From: Tipula vernalis
Taxonomy: Eukaryota; Arthropoda; Insecta; Diptera; Tipulidae
DNA: 64,000 bases
Direction: 5' to 3'
Assembly (NCBI GenBank): GCA_958295665.1
Contig: OY282559.1
Coordinates: forward strand, 267,754,057 to 267,818,056
Part shown: in pieces, positions 1 to 11,013 of the stretch
Position numbering within the stretch: position 1 is the first letter of the stretch
Layout of the letters: each line of letters starts with the position of its first letter
Program-made: the position numbers and the translations under genes
The notes under the pieces: generated by a model
Seen by the model: the letters and a program-made list of their open reading frames with translations, nothing else
The model's database searches: none
Told to the model about the DNA's origin: nothing

Positions 1-534
1 TTAGGGTTGAATTTGCTTGAGAATAAGGATAAACTTCAACTGACTGTAGTGCAGCATCCTTTAAAGCGCGCTTCAAATACTGGAACATCATAATTTCACT
101 CAACGTAGGACTTAAATGGACCCAAGAATTTAAACACTCGGTGAACTCTGACAATTTCATAATCTCACCTGAAAACGTGGTCAACGCAATTTCCGGCAGC
201 TTTCCGCTCAACCTGGATGATCGATTGGCTTGTTCGATCTTATAGGTGTGCGCGTAAATGATAATGCTTTCAACTTCTCTTCCAACACTGGGCGGACAGT
301 GAAATTTATATTTTCGATATTAGCTCGATTTGCCACTGCGTCTGGTTCTTCCTCAGCATCTATCACGAGTTGATTTCCTTTATATACTTCATGGTTGTTG
401 GTGACATCTTCCAATCTGAGAAGCACTTGAGCAAATGGGACCCCTTCAATATCGGCTTTTATCCATGCGGTATGCCGCTGGAGTAAGTCCAAATAAACCG
501 CGATGCCATTCTTAGCACGTTTAAGCAAGGCCAC
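1..534 (-). pseudogene. BEL/Pao retrotransposon Gag remnant
   Basis: The minus strand reads as the Gag region of a BEL/Pao LTR retrotransposon. A 108-codon frame begins with ATG at 534 and stops at 208. Just beyond, in another frame, bases 1-207 encode KLPEIALTTFSGE followed by WVHLSPTLSEIMMFQYLK, the pattern of the DUF1759 Gag domain (KLPxIxLPxFSG...FxxLK). A frameshift therefore separates the N-terminal part from the domain, and the window edge truncates the rest. In the family this protein packages element RNA. No LTR or primer site is visible upstream of 534, so this looks like an isolated fragment. The family call is secure from the motif order; functionality is excluded by the frameshift. 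Confidence 0.75.
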
Positions 535-1500
535 ATTCCGTAAATGGAGTTCGTAGATAACAAATTTCGCTCACTTCACTTATACAACTTTCCACCAATC
601 GAGAGTATAATCGAGCAGACTCACCAAAAAGGATGTGTACAGCAACACAGCAACACAGCTACTTGTCGATTAACCGCAATCCACAACCGCAAAAATGTAT
701 TTAATTGGGAATGGATGCCACTTGTGAGACCAATGAATATTTCGAGGGCGACGTAATGTATAAAGATCCTGGTCAACTTTCTTGTTACTTACGTAGAACC
801 TGCGACGATTTAAGATTAATTCATTTTCTTTCATTGCAACACAGCGAAACTTTGATTTTGCACTTTTATGATCACATGGTTTTTGGAAATTTTGCAATAA
901 CGGATCACTGTCGATGTACCTAAAAGTAGAAAACAAAAATTAATTTGTGTGAATAAATAGGTACCAACCGCGGCACTGTTAAAGTTAGCCGAAAGTGAAA
1001 AGTCGATAATGCAGATTGTGTTATTATCCTTCCAGCCCAAAATAAAAAATTTAGTAGTTATCAGCCGAAAGTAAATAAGATACGTGGATTTAAATAAAAA
1101 TTTTTGTATATAGTCTTACGTGGAAAACTTTGTTTAACCTAATCGTGGAAAATATCGGAAAATCAGAAGAATTTACAAAATTGGAACAAAGTCAGCCTCT
1201 AGAGTGTACTATATGTATTTCAAGTTTAGATAAACTATCATCTTACGCATACATTGGTGGTTTGGTGTCTATTGGAGGGCGGGATCAAAGTTGAGTAGAT
1301 TAATCTGCCAGCTCCGTAACCTTCCAGTAGGGTGCGCATCACGTGAGCTGTTCTGGTCTTGTCATTAGGCAGCTGCGTCATGGGTACAATTGTGTAAGGG
1401 GTAACCTGTTCACAATTCGCAAGTGTACTTACTGCCTCCTCGTGGCAACCACTGGTAACTAAGGCCACTTGGCACATTTTTGGCCATTTGGCACAGGCTA
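535..1500. other. No recognisable gene
   Basis: Short overlapping frames occur on both strands between 544 and 1477, but none shows a family motif, plausible composition or agreement with its neighbours. The 80-codon minus frame at 1238-1477 is the least repetitive of them and I do not recognise it. Bases 535-700 may include 5' leader of the adjacent BEL/Pao relic. Confidence 0.5.
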
Positions 1501-1994
1501 AAGTTCGGCGCTAAAGGGGAAAACCTTGACGAAAAACCCTAATCTAAGGTGGAACAGCATATGCCGGAAGATGAATGGCTGATAGGTTAATCAGTCCAAA
1601 ATATGTGGACTCTGGATACCAGGCACCCTCCAGTTTTATTTAGCCTTCCTGTAGTGAAGCTGGGCTGTAACTCGTAAGAGTAAAATCAAACGGAATACGG
1701 GGCAGGAGTAGGAATATACGGGAGTGGGACAACTCTCTCGAGGTCCTTGAGCTCCAATGCTACCGTCTTTCTAGCGGAACTACATGCTGTAGTAAACATC
1801 TAGGAGGGAGAGCAATAAGCCCAGATAGTATGTATCACGTACCGGGAGGCAGTATTGTCAGGTTCATTAAGAACCCGAATATTGACTGGACGTATAATTA
1901 AGCAGGGGCCAGCACAATAGATCTTTTAGGTCACAGTGTGAAGTAGTTGATCGCCCGCATGGCCCCCCCCCCCAATAATAATAATAATAATAAT
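1500..1994 (+). mobile_element. LINE 3' remnant with RNase H core and (AAT)n tail
   Basis: Bases 1687-1803 translate to a stop-bounded stretch containing TEYGAGVGIYG and, 18 residues later, FLAELHAVV. This is the spacing of the first two RNase H blocks (TDGSK...GxG; AE) in the C-terminal RNase H of R1/I/Jockey-type non-LTR retrotransposons. The expected DGS triad before TEYGAG is lost to frameshift or substitution. Downstream sequence has no open frame and ends in 11 C followed by (AAT)n, a plausible LINE 3' tail. The tail sits inside the minus-strand PolB relic, so the LINE probably inserted into that gene. The clade is uncertain because only RNase H survives. Confidence 0.55.
1963..1994. 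repeat. Poly-C plus (AAT)n microsatellite
   Basis: Eleven consecutive C (1963-1973) are followed by seven AAT units. It is the likely 3' tail of the LINE fragment to its left. In the minus-strand PolB reading frame it appears as an artificial run of tyrosines. Confidence 0.85.
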
Positions 1995-2880
1995 CATCAT
2001 ACGCACACTTAATATAATATGCAAAATTACATGGAACATGTTCCTGAATATCAGTAGTAAAAGAAATTTTAGGAGTTGATGTACACGTATCAATAGGCTT
2101 TAAAATTGCTTCAAAGTCACAAAAAATTACAAAGGGAACTCGTTCTTTGTGTTGAAAATTTTTAAATTTTGTTATATAATTATTATCATTTGGGAGAAAA
2201 CATTTGATCTTATTACACCCGTTTGTTAAATGATGATTTAAATCAATCTCGCTACGAAAAAATGTTAGACAACAATCACAAATACAAAGTTTATGTTCTC
2301 TATTCGAAAATTGAGAACTTACTAATCCACTTAAATTTTTAATCAAACAATAGTGTCTATCATCACAATTTTCAATCAATAATAAATTTATATGAACACT
2401 TTTTTATTTTTTGTGAAATATAGTGGTCCCACTATTTGTTTTTTCTCAAGACCAAATACATTTATATGTTTTGATTTAAATTTTCAAATTTGGGAATATC
2501 CTTTATTCCTATAGGCATTTTTAAACCATCTAAAATTAGCTAATTAGTATAATTAGGATACGAAGAACATTGATTAGGAACTTTAACATTTGGATATAAT
2601 GCCGTCATGATCGACCATGCAAATATGCTTGATCTCTGTTTCGAATATTAATGATCGCTCTTTTATCTTTAATAGTTTTAGGTAATTTTATATATGAAGA
2701 CGCTCGCAATGGGTTATATTTATTGATGTTAACTTCTATAAATAAAATATTTTCAAGAGCCCAGCCGGAATCTTTCTCTTGGAATTCTTCACTCTGACTG
2801 TTTAGTATTTCACGAATATCCAAAAATGATAAATCGAAATTGGTAGGTTCAGTTATTATATTATTTTTAGTATTTAAATA
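1995..2880 (-). pseudogene. Polinton/Maverick-type family B DNA polymerase remnant
   Basis: The minus strand encodes the N-terminal half of a protein-primed family B DNA polymerase (DNA_pol_B_2 type) as found in Polinton/Maverick elements and related viruses. From 2823 downward come SSYIKLPKTIKDKRAIIN, then in shifted frames ILDGLKMPIGIKD. A 170-codon frame (2379-1867) follows with HYCLIKNLSGLVSSQ, a Cys/His cluster (CICDCC...HH) and VPFVIFCDFEAIL, which matches the first exonuclease motif (DxE). Frameshifts lie between 2400 and 2605. The frame is broken at about 1995 by the (AAT)n tail of a LINE, and the polymerase palm half is not visible. It is an inactive relic; no capsid, integrase or other Polinton gene is seen nearby. 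Confidence 0.7.
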
Positions 2881-2893
2881 TTTTAGCTATTCC

Positions 2894-3236
2894 CCTGAAA
2901 GTATACTTTGTAACGACCTATTTACGCATGAATGTATACAACTATGCTATAAATATAACTTTGTACCTGAATGTAAACAATTCAAACCTGAATGTATTTC
3001 AAAAATTAATTTACACTGAAAGTATGCAATTTACACCTAAATTCCTCAGGAAGTATGGTTGTAATATACCTGAATGTGTGCAGTACTACTCGAATGTACA
3101 CTAGTACTCCTGAATATATGGGTTGGCACCTGAAAGTATGCTAGGTTTACGCTTGAAAGTATGCTTGTAATAGAGGTTGTCGCCTAAATGTATGTTATTT
3201 TCCCTGGATGTATGGTTGTACCCCTGAATATATACT
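2894..3236. repeat. Degenerate ~20-bp tandem array (CCTGAAWGTATG motif)
   Basis: About 14 copies of a motif close to CCTGAAAGTATGC start at 2894, 2927, 2966, 2987, 3015, 3044, 3069, 3089, 3109, 3129, 3151, 3183, 3203 and 3222. Many successive starts are exactly 20 bp apart and all are in the same orientation. The filler often resembles TTGTACC, so the ancestral unit was probably about 20 bp. The array begins directly beside the PolB relic. Confidence 0.75.
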
Positions 3237-4631
3237 ACAAAATGGTACTTAGACGATTACGTGATAGCTCCCAGTCCCAAATTCGGTAGAACCGGCATAA
3301 ATACACTACTAAAATATTCCCAAACAACAAAAGAACCCAAAAAGTCAAAGTTTTTTAAATATAACAAATTATTGAAGTATTATTTTAATTTGATTTATGC
3401 CTTAGAAGATAGGGGCTGTCGCCCCTAAACCCCCGCTTTGACGATTTTTTGAAATTCTAATATTCATTGAAATTGGAATATTTTAAAAAAAAATTGTGTT
3501 TTTTAATTATTAATCACTTACTAAAATAGAGAACTTCCCAAAGCCTCTTAGCATTGTACTAAATCGTTAGGAATATTTTAAGAATACATATTTACATTTA
3601 TAATAATATTTACTTTTGTATTTTAAATACTAAAATAAAAAACTCCCTAAAGCAGCTTAGCATTGGTCCTTTCTGTGCAAGGCTTACAAGAAATTATGTA
3701 GCTTCCTTGCCTTCCTTATTCGTTATTTTGCATTTTATGGATATTTTTATGGGATTTTTATTATTGGGAAAATGATGGTATCCCTTGAGGTAGCCTACCC
3801 TTAAAATTTATAAAATATGCGTTGGCTACCTTATATATATAGTAAAAAATAATACAGAAAAGAAACTGAAGTCTAAAATCCAGAAACACAATCATCAAAG
3901 TGCGGCCCAAGTTAAAATTAAAAATTGGAAAATGTCTATAAAATTTGAGTTTTTTCAAACGAGTTCTTAATATTTGTGATAAGGGAATTTGATTCGTCAA
4001 CCTTTCAGATACAAATCAAAGGAATTGTGTCGCTCGTATAGCTCCTAGTGATAGATCTGTATGTATCTATAGTTAGACTACTAACTAAATATCAGTGTTT
4101 TTGTTCACGTAAAAAACTTAAATCCGCCATGTAGAATCACGACTGACTCGCAAAATATTATTTAAAAGTATTTAAATGTAATATTAATAATGGTACTGTA
4201 AAACAAGAGTACGAAATTTTATACAGGGTGGAACTATATTTGCCAGAATCGGGAGAAGCAGACTTATATATCTAAGGTATATACTCGTATAAGGAAATTA
4301 ACGTATACCTATTAAAATTTGCCGCCGACGCGCCTACAATACAATCTAGCAAAGTGAAAGCTTTATTTAGTCAATATTGTAGTTAGAGTGTTTTGAGAAT
4401 AAATCAAAATTTGAAACCAATCTGGAAACAAACAATGTAAATAACTGAGGGGTGGAGGGGGGGAAGGGAAAACTATCCTCGCCAACTAATCTGTAATGCT
4501 TCCTTCAGGGAAGTGGTAAATTAATTAACATCAATTATACGTGTATACGTTGAATCGTTTCTTTATTCATATTTTGAATAAGATTCGCATAATGCTGGTT
4601 TATAATTTGCAGTTGGATTGAAATTATAGTA
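3237..4631. other. AT-rich non-coding stretch
   Basis: No supported gene. Two similar blocks containing CTAAAATA and CTTAGCATTG occur near 3520-3555 and 3630-3665, a diverged direct repeat about 110 bp apart. A short inverted repeat, AGGGGC-TGTC-GCCCCT, lies near 3411. A G-rich patch occurs near 4448-4470. Confidence 0.5.
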
Positions 4632-4883
4632 GTGTTTTTTTATTCGCTCCGGATAGCTGCTATCGAGAGCCATCATATGAAAAGTGGCTACGGATAGCGC
4701 TCCGTATAAATAGGTAGAGCCAAATATTTTTTATATCAAGTTTTCGCTGAACAATTGAATTAAAAATGATAGTTTGATGTTAAATAAGTTTAGTTTACCA
4801 ATTAATAGCGCGTCAAATTTAAATTTAGGGGTAGAAAAATGACGGCTCTCGATAGCAGCTATCCGGAGCGAATAAAAAAACGC
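4632..4883. mobile_element. MITE with 45-bp terminal inverted repeats
   Basis: Bases 4632-4676 and the reverse complement of 4839-4883 agree at 43 of 45 positions. Each arm runs from G(T/C)GTTTTTTTATTCGCTC through GCTGCTATCGAGAGCC. The total length is 252 bp and there is no open frame. The long, nearly perfect termini with no coding capacity identify a miniature inverted-repeat transposable element. No clear target duplication is visible next to these ends, so the superfamily cannot be assigned. An internal palindrome (CGGATAGCGCTCCG) repeats part of the terminal motif. Confidence 0.85.
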
Positions 4884-6489
4884 GCTTTATGTTGTTTAAA
4901 GCCCTCGAATCGATTTAGTGAGGAATGTGGTCTGCTGTATACATGAGTGATATGTACGAGTATGTTGATTAAAAGTTATAAGAGTGGGTTAAAGCTATTT
5001 GATTTGTCCTGCAATATCGATTATGCTGCTGGTCGAGTCTAAAGCGTGATAATCTTGCTTATGCTGGTGTTTTTGTTAGTTTGCCTTTGTTTGAATACAA
5101 ATTTGCTTATTTTGTTATGATGGTGGATTGTTTTGCGAAATGTCAATTTAGCAATAACAAAGTTGGCTGCAATTTGTAATTTCTTTGTGATGTTATTCTA
5201 GTACAAATGTTAGATGAATTCGATTAATATTATATTGCTGGCAAATTAGATTATTAAGTATACTAAACACTATATTTTAGATTGTAAGTAAAATTTATTT
5301 ATTTTGTTATTTAATTTAATTTGGTTGTGTATGTAGATGATTTAAAACAAACTAAACCAGAAGGATTTCAGAGTTTAATAATTTTTAGTTTATTTTAAAG
5401 TAGTACTGTTGACGAGAAGGGAAACACAACACAACAATATATTGGAATTAAGACTATTTGTACGGATCTAGTAATTAAGCTAGTTTATGTTAGATGTCGC
5501 CAATCGCATTATTTTAATGATAATAGCAAGCCACCAAATTTGCCAGTAAAATAAAACAAAATAAAATATGTTTGAGGTCTAAGCGAGTTATCGAACAAAA
5601 TTACGTATATAGACATTAATAAAGGGAAAAATAAAATAAATTATAACGTATTACGATAAAAAGTTTTATTTTAACCCAAAATAAAATAATAGAGGGATAC
5701 AATAAGGCACTGGAGATAACATCAAGTGCCAAAATACGGGATCATCAACAAGCGTATTTTGGTAATAAGTGCCCAAGCAGGAAGGTATGCGTACAAAAAC
5801 AAATACCTATAGTGATAATTAACTAATTTGATCTGAATTTTCAGAATATCGGAGGAACCTAATACGGATTTCCAGAAAATTTAAGCACCCAGCGGACAGG
5901 CAGTTTAGAAATTATGTTGTCTTGATTTTTGTTATCTAATTTCACAGGAACTCCAGGTAGGTCTTCGTCCTTTAGAAACTAATTAGAGTCCTATCATTTT
6001 TATTTAGGTTACTTGTGGCATTAATTGTAATTGATTACAGACAGCATTCAACACAGATCAAACGTCTATAATCTTAGTGACAGGTCCGAGGAAATTAATG
6101 AATAATAGCAGCTGTGCTAAACTGTAGTTCAAGTTGCGATGGTGACCAGTATGGTGGAAATCATTTGAATAAGTAGCTGATACTAATTACATTTAGTATG
6201 CTAGATCGTCTCCAACTGTTGATAAATTCTAAGTGAAATTTAGGTTTTGTAGTACTTAAAGATTAATTCTTAACAGGTTTATAGAAATTAAATTAAACTT
6301 AAATTTAAACATAATTGGTTGAAAGTATGATTAATGATTTAAAAATCAATCAATCAATTAAAAACGGCCGAAAAAAGGAAGTACTTTGATGGGAAATATA
6401 TAAGGGGTAATTGATAACTAATTAATATTTACTTTAGTAAAGTAATTTTTAGAAAAAAATGTACTACTATCAATTGACCATCAAGGTGT
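4884..6489. other. AT-rich non-coding stretch
   Basis: No supported gene or element. One perfect 10-bp hairpin lies at 5729-5738/5753-5762 (CCAAAATACG with its complement). The rest is low-complexity AT-rich DNA with no open frame of note. Confidence 0.5.
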
Positions 6490-6643
6490 TTGTAACCAGG
6501 TCGATCTCAATCCTATACTAACAATCCTATCCAATCCTTCCAAGTAAATGTAAAAAAGGGTGTAACCGGCGTCAACCGGGAGATTCTGCTTAATGCTTGG
6601 TCGTACACTCAAAATCAAATGAAAATTAATCAATCAATCAAAT
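6490..6643 (+). mobile_element. Retroposon 3' end with AATC-type tail (copy 1)
   Basis: The sequence ends in GGGAGATTCTGCTTAATGCT, GGTCGTACA and then AATCAATCAATC repeats. The same order of blocks appears at 28795-28850 and, reversed, at 7759-7950. This identifies a dispersed retroposon family with a tetranucleotide tail, probably a 5'-truncated non-LTR element or SINE. Only the last ~150 bp are recognisable here and no coding sequence is present. Confidence 0.6.
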
Positions 6644-7758
6644 ACCTTTCCAGTTTCAACTTGTGCGGACGAAATCAAATACACAAAAGCCATTGGACTT
6701 TATTTCCTCATAGAACTTTAAACCCGCCAAAAATTGCAATAACATTCCAAAAAAAAAAATAAAAACCAGAAACTACATTATTACCGAAAATGATACAAAC
6801 AAGAATCATAATAATAGCGTAACCTTGACATCCAAAAAGCTTTCCAGTTTCATAAATTTTTTTTTTTTTTATGTATGAAGTGTTATTGTTGTCATCTACA
6901 ATAAAATTATAAACAAAAAACCGAAAAGTCTACAGTCTCTATGTACCTAATATCTACTTTTTGTACGATAATTCTATTTTCTACGTATGTCTTCCAATTA
7001 TAATCCACTTTCATTGTTAGAAATGTACAATTTCGGTTACAACCAATGATTTCAATAGTGCAAAAGCAAGGAATTATTTTTATAATCACGATCTAATTTC
7101 ACTTTCATTGCTTTGTAATAGTTTTTTGTATGTATAATATGTACTCGCGACTACAAAACTATTATCTTTCAGAGTACATTTCGTTTGTATACTAGAAATG
7201 GTTTTATGTGTTAGTGTTTGTGTTTGACATCAAGAATTTATATACCAACAATATTATTTTCGTTTTTCTTTCGGTCTCTGCAAAAAAAAAAAAGAATTAA
7301 ATAAATAAATAAAAAAATTTAACACTTTCAAGGTAGAAAAGTTTAAGGCAAGACAGAAAAAAAAAACAAAAGTTTTATTCGAGGAATCTGAATTTGTTAT
7401 TTTAGTCTTCGGTGGGATGAACGGAATGGTAAATTATTTCTTGGAACGCAAATTTTTTTTTTGTTTTTGTTTCTCGTCATATTATAATTGTGAAAAATGT
7501 TGGCGCATATATTACATATTGGGAAATTGATTGGCATTGGATTTATATTTTTATTTTGTACATATTCTGTAAAATTGAGGTAAAATAGCAACAATTTAAT
7601 GTTGAGCCGGACACAAACGTTTATGGTTAATTTTGTCATTTCATTTATTGGAAAAGTAAGTAGGAGATTAGGTTTACCAATTTCATCAAGATAGGTGTTG
7701 AAAATTCTGACCAAGGCTAGACTTGAGTGTTAGGTAATAAAAGCCTTTCTTTTGTTTT
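6644..7758. other. AT-rich non-coding stretch
   Basis: Contains A/T homopolymer runs (for example near 6750, 6858 and 7280) and a 105-codon minus frame at 7397-7714. That frame is compositionally an AT-rich read-through without family motifs. Nothing else is supported. Confidence 0.5.
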
Positions 7759-7950
7759 AATTGATTGATTGATTACGATGTACGGCCAAAGGCACGCACT
7801 GTACACCCGTTTACATATAACAAAACCGAAGGATAGGAAAGGATTATTAGGTGGGGCAGAATTGACACCTAAGCGATCGATAGTTAGTAAAATTGTTAGT
7901 AAATATAGAGTACAAATAGTAAGCACAGGACAACACAATTTCTAAACTAC
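7759..7950 (-). mobile_element. Retroposon 3' end with AATC-type tail (copy 2)
   Basis: Read on the minus strand, this copy runs from AATTGTGTTGTCCTGTGCT through TTACTAACAATTTTACTAAC and GTTATATGTAAACGGGTGTA to GCCGTACATCG and AATCAATCAATC. The same succession occurs at 28465-28850, which is a longer copy. It lacks the block just before the tail (GGGAGA...TAATGCTTG) present in the other two copies, so it carries an internal deletion or belongs to a subfamily. The 73-codon minus frame here is incidental. Confidence 0.65.
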
Positions 7951-8849
7951 AGCTTATTCACTACTTAAAGATCCTGGAGAGTTAATTCAAGCTAAAATTT
8001 AATTCTGAAACTCAGGATTAATTTTAATCCCTATAATAATGATTAATTCTGGAACAATATAATATTCCGAAAATTGAGTTATTTATTAGCAAATTAAGGA
8101 AGGAGAACCTTTAAATATTCTTTAAACTAAATTAATTAATATACATTAATGAGCAAAACACAAAACTTAACATTTTATGAAACCGAATATGGAGACTTTC
8201 TCAATTCTAAGCTAAAAATTCTAAAATAATGTTTAAAAATTTAAAATTACTAAGCTACGATTTAAATTCACAGCGCTTGTTTCATTAGTTACCGTTATCA
8301 TGTAGCTATTTATAATTGATTATGTTACGACGCAAAGAAAGTCTAGAATACCAAATTTCGCAGGTGTCTCTGAAAACTAAATTAAATTAATAATTCACCA
8401 TTATACCATATCTTTACTACTTAATTAATAGAATTTAACTTATATAAATTAGTTAGTGATAAATAAAATAAAATAATTATCACATGTCAATGCGATTTCT
8501 ACGCTACATAACAGCTGGATGCTTGGAGTTTCTGCATGCTGAACGAGAATTCACCAGTATTTCTGTAGCTCGGAGACGATCTAACGATTATGTATAATTA
8601 AGTATAATTTATATCAGCTACATATTCTAATGGTTTCTTTCGAACAGTTATTCATCCTTCGATAACCGTTATTATATTTTATCATTGTTGTCGGTACCTA
8701 CATTAAACGATTTTAAATAACAATTCATTTTACATCTGATCATTCTTTAGCTAAGTGTTATATCGATTTATCGGTGAAAGGTGTTACATTGTGTTTCATG
8801 TTTTTAATATGTGCTTCTAAAAATGGAAAATTCATCGGAAAATGAAAAT
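7951..8849. other. AT-rich non-coding stretch
   Basis: No open frame, repeat or element boundary that I can support. Confidence 0.5.
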
Positions 8850-9800
8850 TGCAGCAATGATTCGTAAGTTTCAGAGCAACACGGGTCTCCTGTAGCCAAT
8901 GTTACAAAAGGACCAGTTTAGAGTTCAAAAAATTATTAATAAAATTTTACAATGAGGGAAAATCAATTGTAGGATCAGCGGAACCCTCAGATATAAATAA
9001 AAATACCGCTAATTCAATTATCAAAAAAATATTGAAAGATTGTGAAGAAATCATTGTGGAAAAATTTGGTCATATTTTAAATAAAATTGAGTAAATTGTA
9101 GAGGAAAATCCAGTAATAACCCTAAAAAGTATAAAAGAAAAACTGCGACAATCGGCTGACATAGTGCTAAGCATTCCTTCGATTCAAAACGGCTTAAATA
9201 AGATTAGGATAACATTAAACTGATACAACTTGAGGTTAATCGTCTAAGTGATGAACGAACTATCGATCTTCGAAAAATATATGCAGCGCATTTTTCTCAA
9301 AATGTTCCACAAAATCGACAGAAAATAATATTTGTTGCTGAAAGTGGCTTTAACTACCAACTAAGGCGGTCCAAAACTCGATCAAAATATAAAACAAGTG
9401 CCCGCCTAAAATTGCCAACAGTTAGAGGCAGAAATGTGTCGCTAATTGCCGCTATGAATTGTCAGGGAATTGTGCATACAAATGTAATATCCAATTCTAA
9501 TGTCAACACATGAAAGAGATCAACGTCAAAAACGCATGCATAATACTCGACAACGCTGCAATTCATAAAACAGCTAATATTCGGAACCTAACCTATTTGC
9601 AAACACCACACACACATTGGTTTTTTTGTCGCTTTATTCGCCAATGTTAAACCTCATTGAAAAGACTTTTTCAAAAGTAAAAATATGCGTAAGATTATTA
9701 TTAGCTGGAGCTGGAGAAAAACAGACATTGATTGAAATTACTAATCCGTCTGTTCAAGTGATTACATCGTTCATCAGACAACCGCTACACTAACCATGTT
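8850..9800 (+). pseudogene. IS630/Tc1-mariner superfamily transposase remnant
   Basis: Degraded DDE transposase read in interrupted plus-strand frames. A helix-turn-helix part (NPVITLKSIKEKLRQ) lies near 9110-9160. The catalytic core follows, with ESGFNYQLRRS near 9340, LPTVRGRNVSLIAAMN near 9410, IILDNAAIHKT near 9540 (second catalytic Asp) and SPMLNLIE near 9645 (third acidic residue). The first catalytic Asp, normally just before ESGF, is Ala. Several stops and frameshifts interrupt the frame. The family cuts and pastes DNA using a D,D,E/D triad; this copy cannot. No terminal inverted repeats were found. Confidence 0.75.
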
Positions 9801-9810
9801 ATCATAATAT

Positions 9811-9812
9811 AT

Positions 9813-9898
<86 letters not shown>
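9811..9898. repeat. (AT)n microsatellite
   Basis: Almost uninterrupted AT dinucleotides that abut the 5' border of the BEL/Pao integrase fragment. The run length is a likely site of assembly or replication-slippage error. Confidence 0.95.
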
Positions 9899-9899
<1 letters not shown>

Positions 9900-10520
9900 C
9901 ATAGCAGCCCTGAGAAGATTCCAAACAATGCGAGGAATTTGTCAAGATATTTTTTCAGATAACAGCTCAAACTTTCCAGGAGCCCACAATCAACTGCAGG
10001 AGCTGCAACAGATAATGTTTAACTCATAAGCCACAAAAAACGAAATGATGAATTGGAGTGCCAACCAAGGCACAAAATGGTACTTTATACCACCTGCTGC
10101 TCCGTCATTTGATGGTTTATGGGAGGCGGCTGTGAAGTCTAGCAAATATCACATCCGCAGTGTAGTTGGCGAAACAATAATAAATTATGAAGAATTACTT
10201 ACGTTATTGAAGCAGATTGAAGCAATTATGAATTCGAGGCCGTTATTTAAGGATGATGAAAGCGATAATTCTATTACCCGTGCGCATTTTTTAATTGGTC
10301 ACCCACTTACATTGTCGCCAGAACCTACTCTTCTGAACACAAAAATGAATAATTTATCCAGGTAACAAATGGTGCAATACATGACACATTTGGAAGAAAT
10401 GGTATCAAGAATACCTAACTACGTTGAACAAGTTTTCTAAATGGAGTAACAAAAATACAAACATCAAAATCGGCGATTTAGTTATTCTTCGTGAAGACAA
10501 GTATCTCCTGCAACTTGGCC
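9899..10520 (+). pseudogene. BEL/Pao integrase fragment
   Basis: This is part of the integrase of a BEL/Pao element. ALRRFQTMRGICQDIFSDN (second catalytic Asp in SDN) is followed, after a stop, by a 106-codon frame from 10045. That frame contains FIPPAAPSFDGLWEAAVKS (catalytic Glu in WEAAVK), QIEAIMNSRPL and GHPLTL. A further frame has KIGDLVILREDKYLL, the C-terminal domain. In the family the enzyme inserts element cDNA into the host genome. Stops and frameshifts make it non-functional, and no LTR is attached. Confidence 0.85.
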
Positions 10521-10559
10521 GATGACTAGGGTCACGTTGAAAACATCAAAAGGAATTTA

Positions 10560-11013
10560 TTTAGGGTGTCGCATTTTTTTGGTGTTTTTTTCCACCATAG
10601 GGAAAAAAAATATTAAAATAAATTAGAGCATAAATTGGGACTCAACGGTTAAGGATTGTTCCTTTGTTTACGTTAAGTTGGCATTTATTACTTTGGTTGG
10701 TTTTTTGTTTCTTTTCGTTTTAGATTTCCCGTAATCCGGTTCGGTTTGGATGAAGCGTTCCTTATATTTATTTGTATGTATTGCGCATCAATCACGTCGC
10801 GTCGTGTTTACACTTGAGTGTAATGTCTTTTAACAACCCCAATGTAGTTTTAAAATCTATGTTAGTCGATAGGTCTTTGTTAAATGCAGCTAGTTTCAAT
10901 GTGCAAAGTTTAGTCTCAAACATTGACGAGATTCGTCACATTTTTAATGGCGCTTCAGTGGACATTCTTTGTTTCGCTGAGACATTTTTAATCCAAATAT
11001 CCCTAATTCAGCT
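10560..11013 (+). pseudogene. LINE endonuclease gene, 5' half
   Basis: After about 200 bp of possible 5' leader, a plus frame (ATG at 10772) reads SLLNAASFNVQSLVSNIDEI and then VDILCFAETFL. These are the first two blocks (NxxSL; ExxL) of the apurinic-like endonuclease (EEP) at the N-terminus of CR1/Jockey-group LINE ORF2. A one-base frameshift leads to NPNIPNSA, where the sequence is interrupted at the AGCT at 11010-11013. The matching continuation lies at 15318 onward, so this is one gene split by an insertion. Confidence 0.75.

Noticed and set aside
544..1040. Four overlapping 69-88 codon frames on both strands
   Set aside because: Mutually exclusive, motif-free and typical of random open frames in AT-rich DNA.
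7397..7714. 105-codon minus frame
   Set aside because: Asn/Lys/Ile-rich AT-driven read-through with no family motif or neighbour support.
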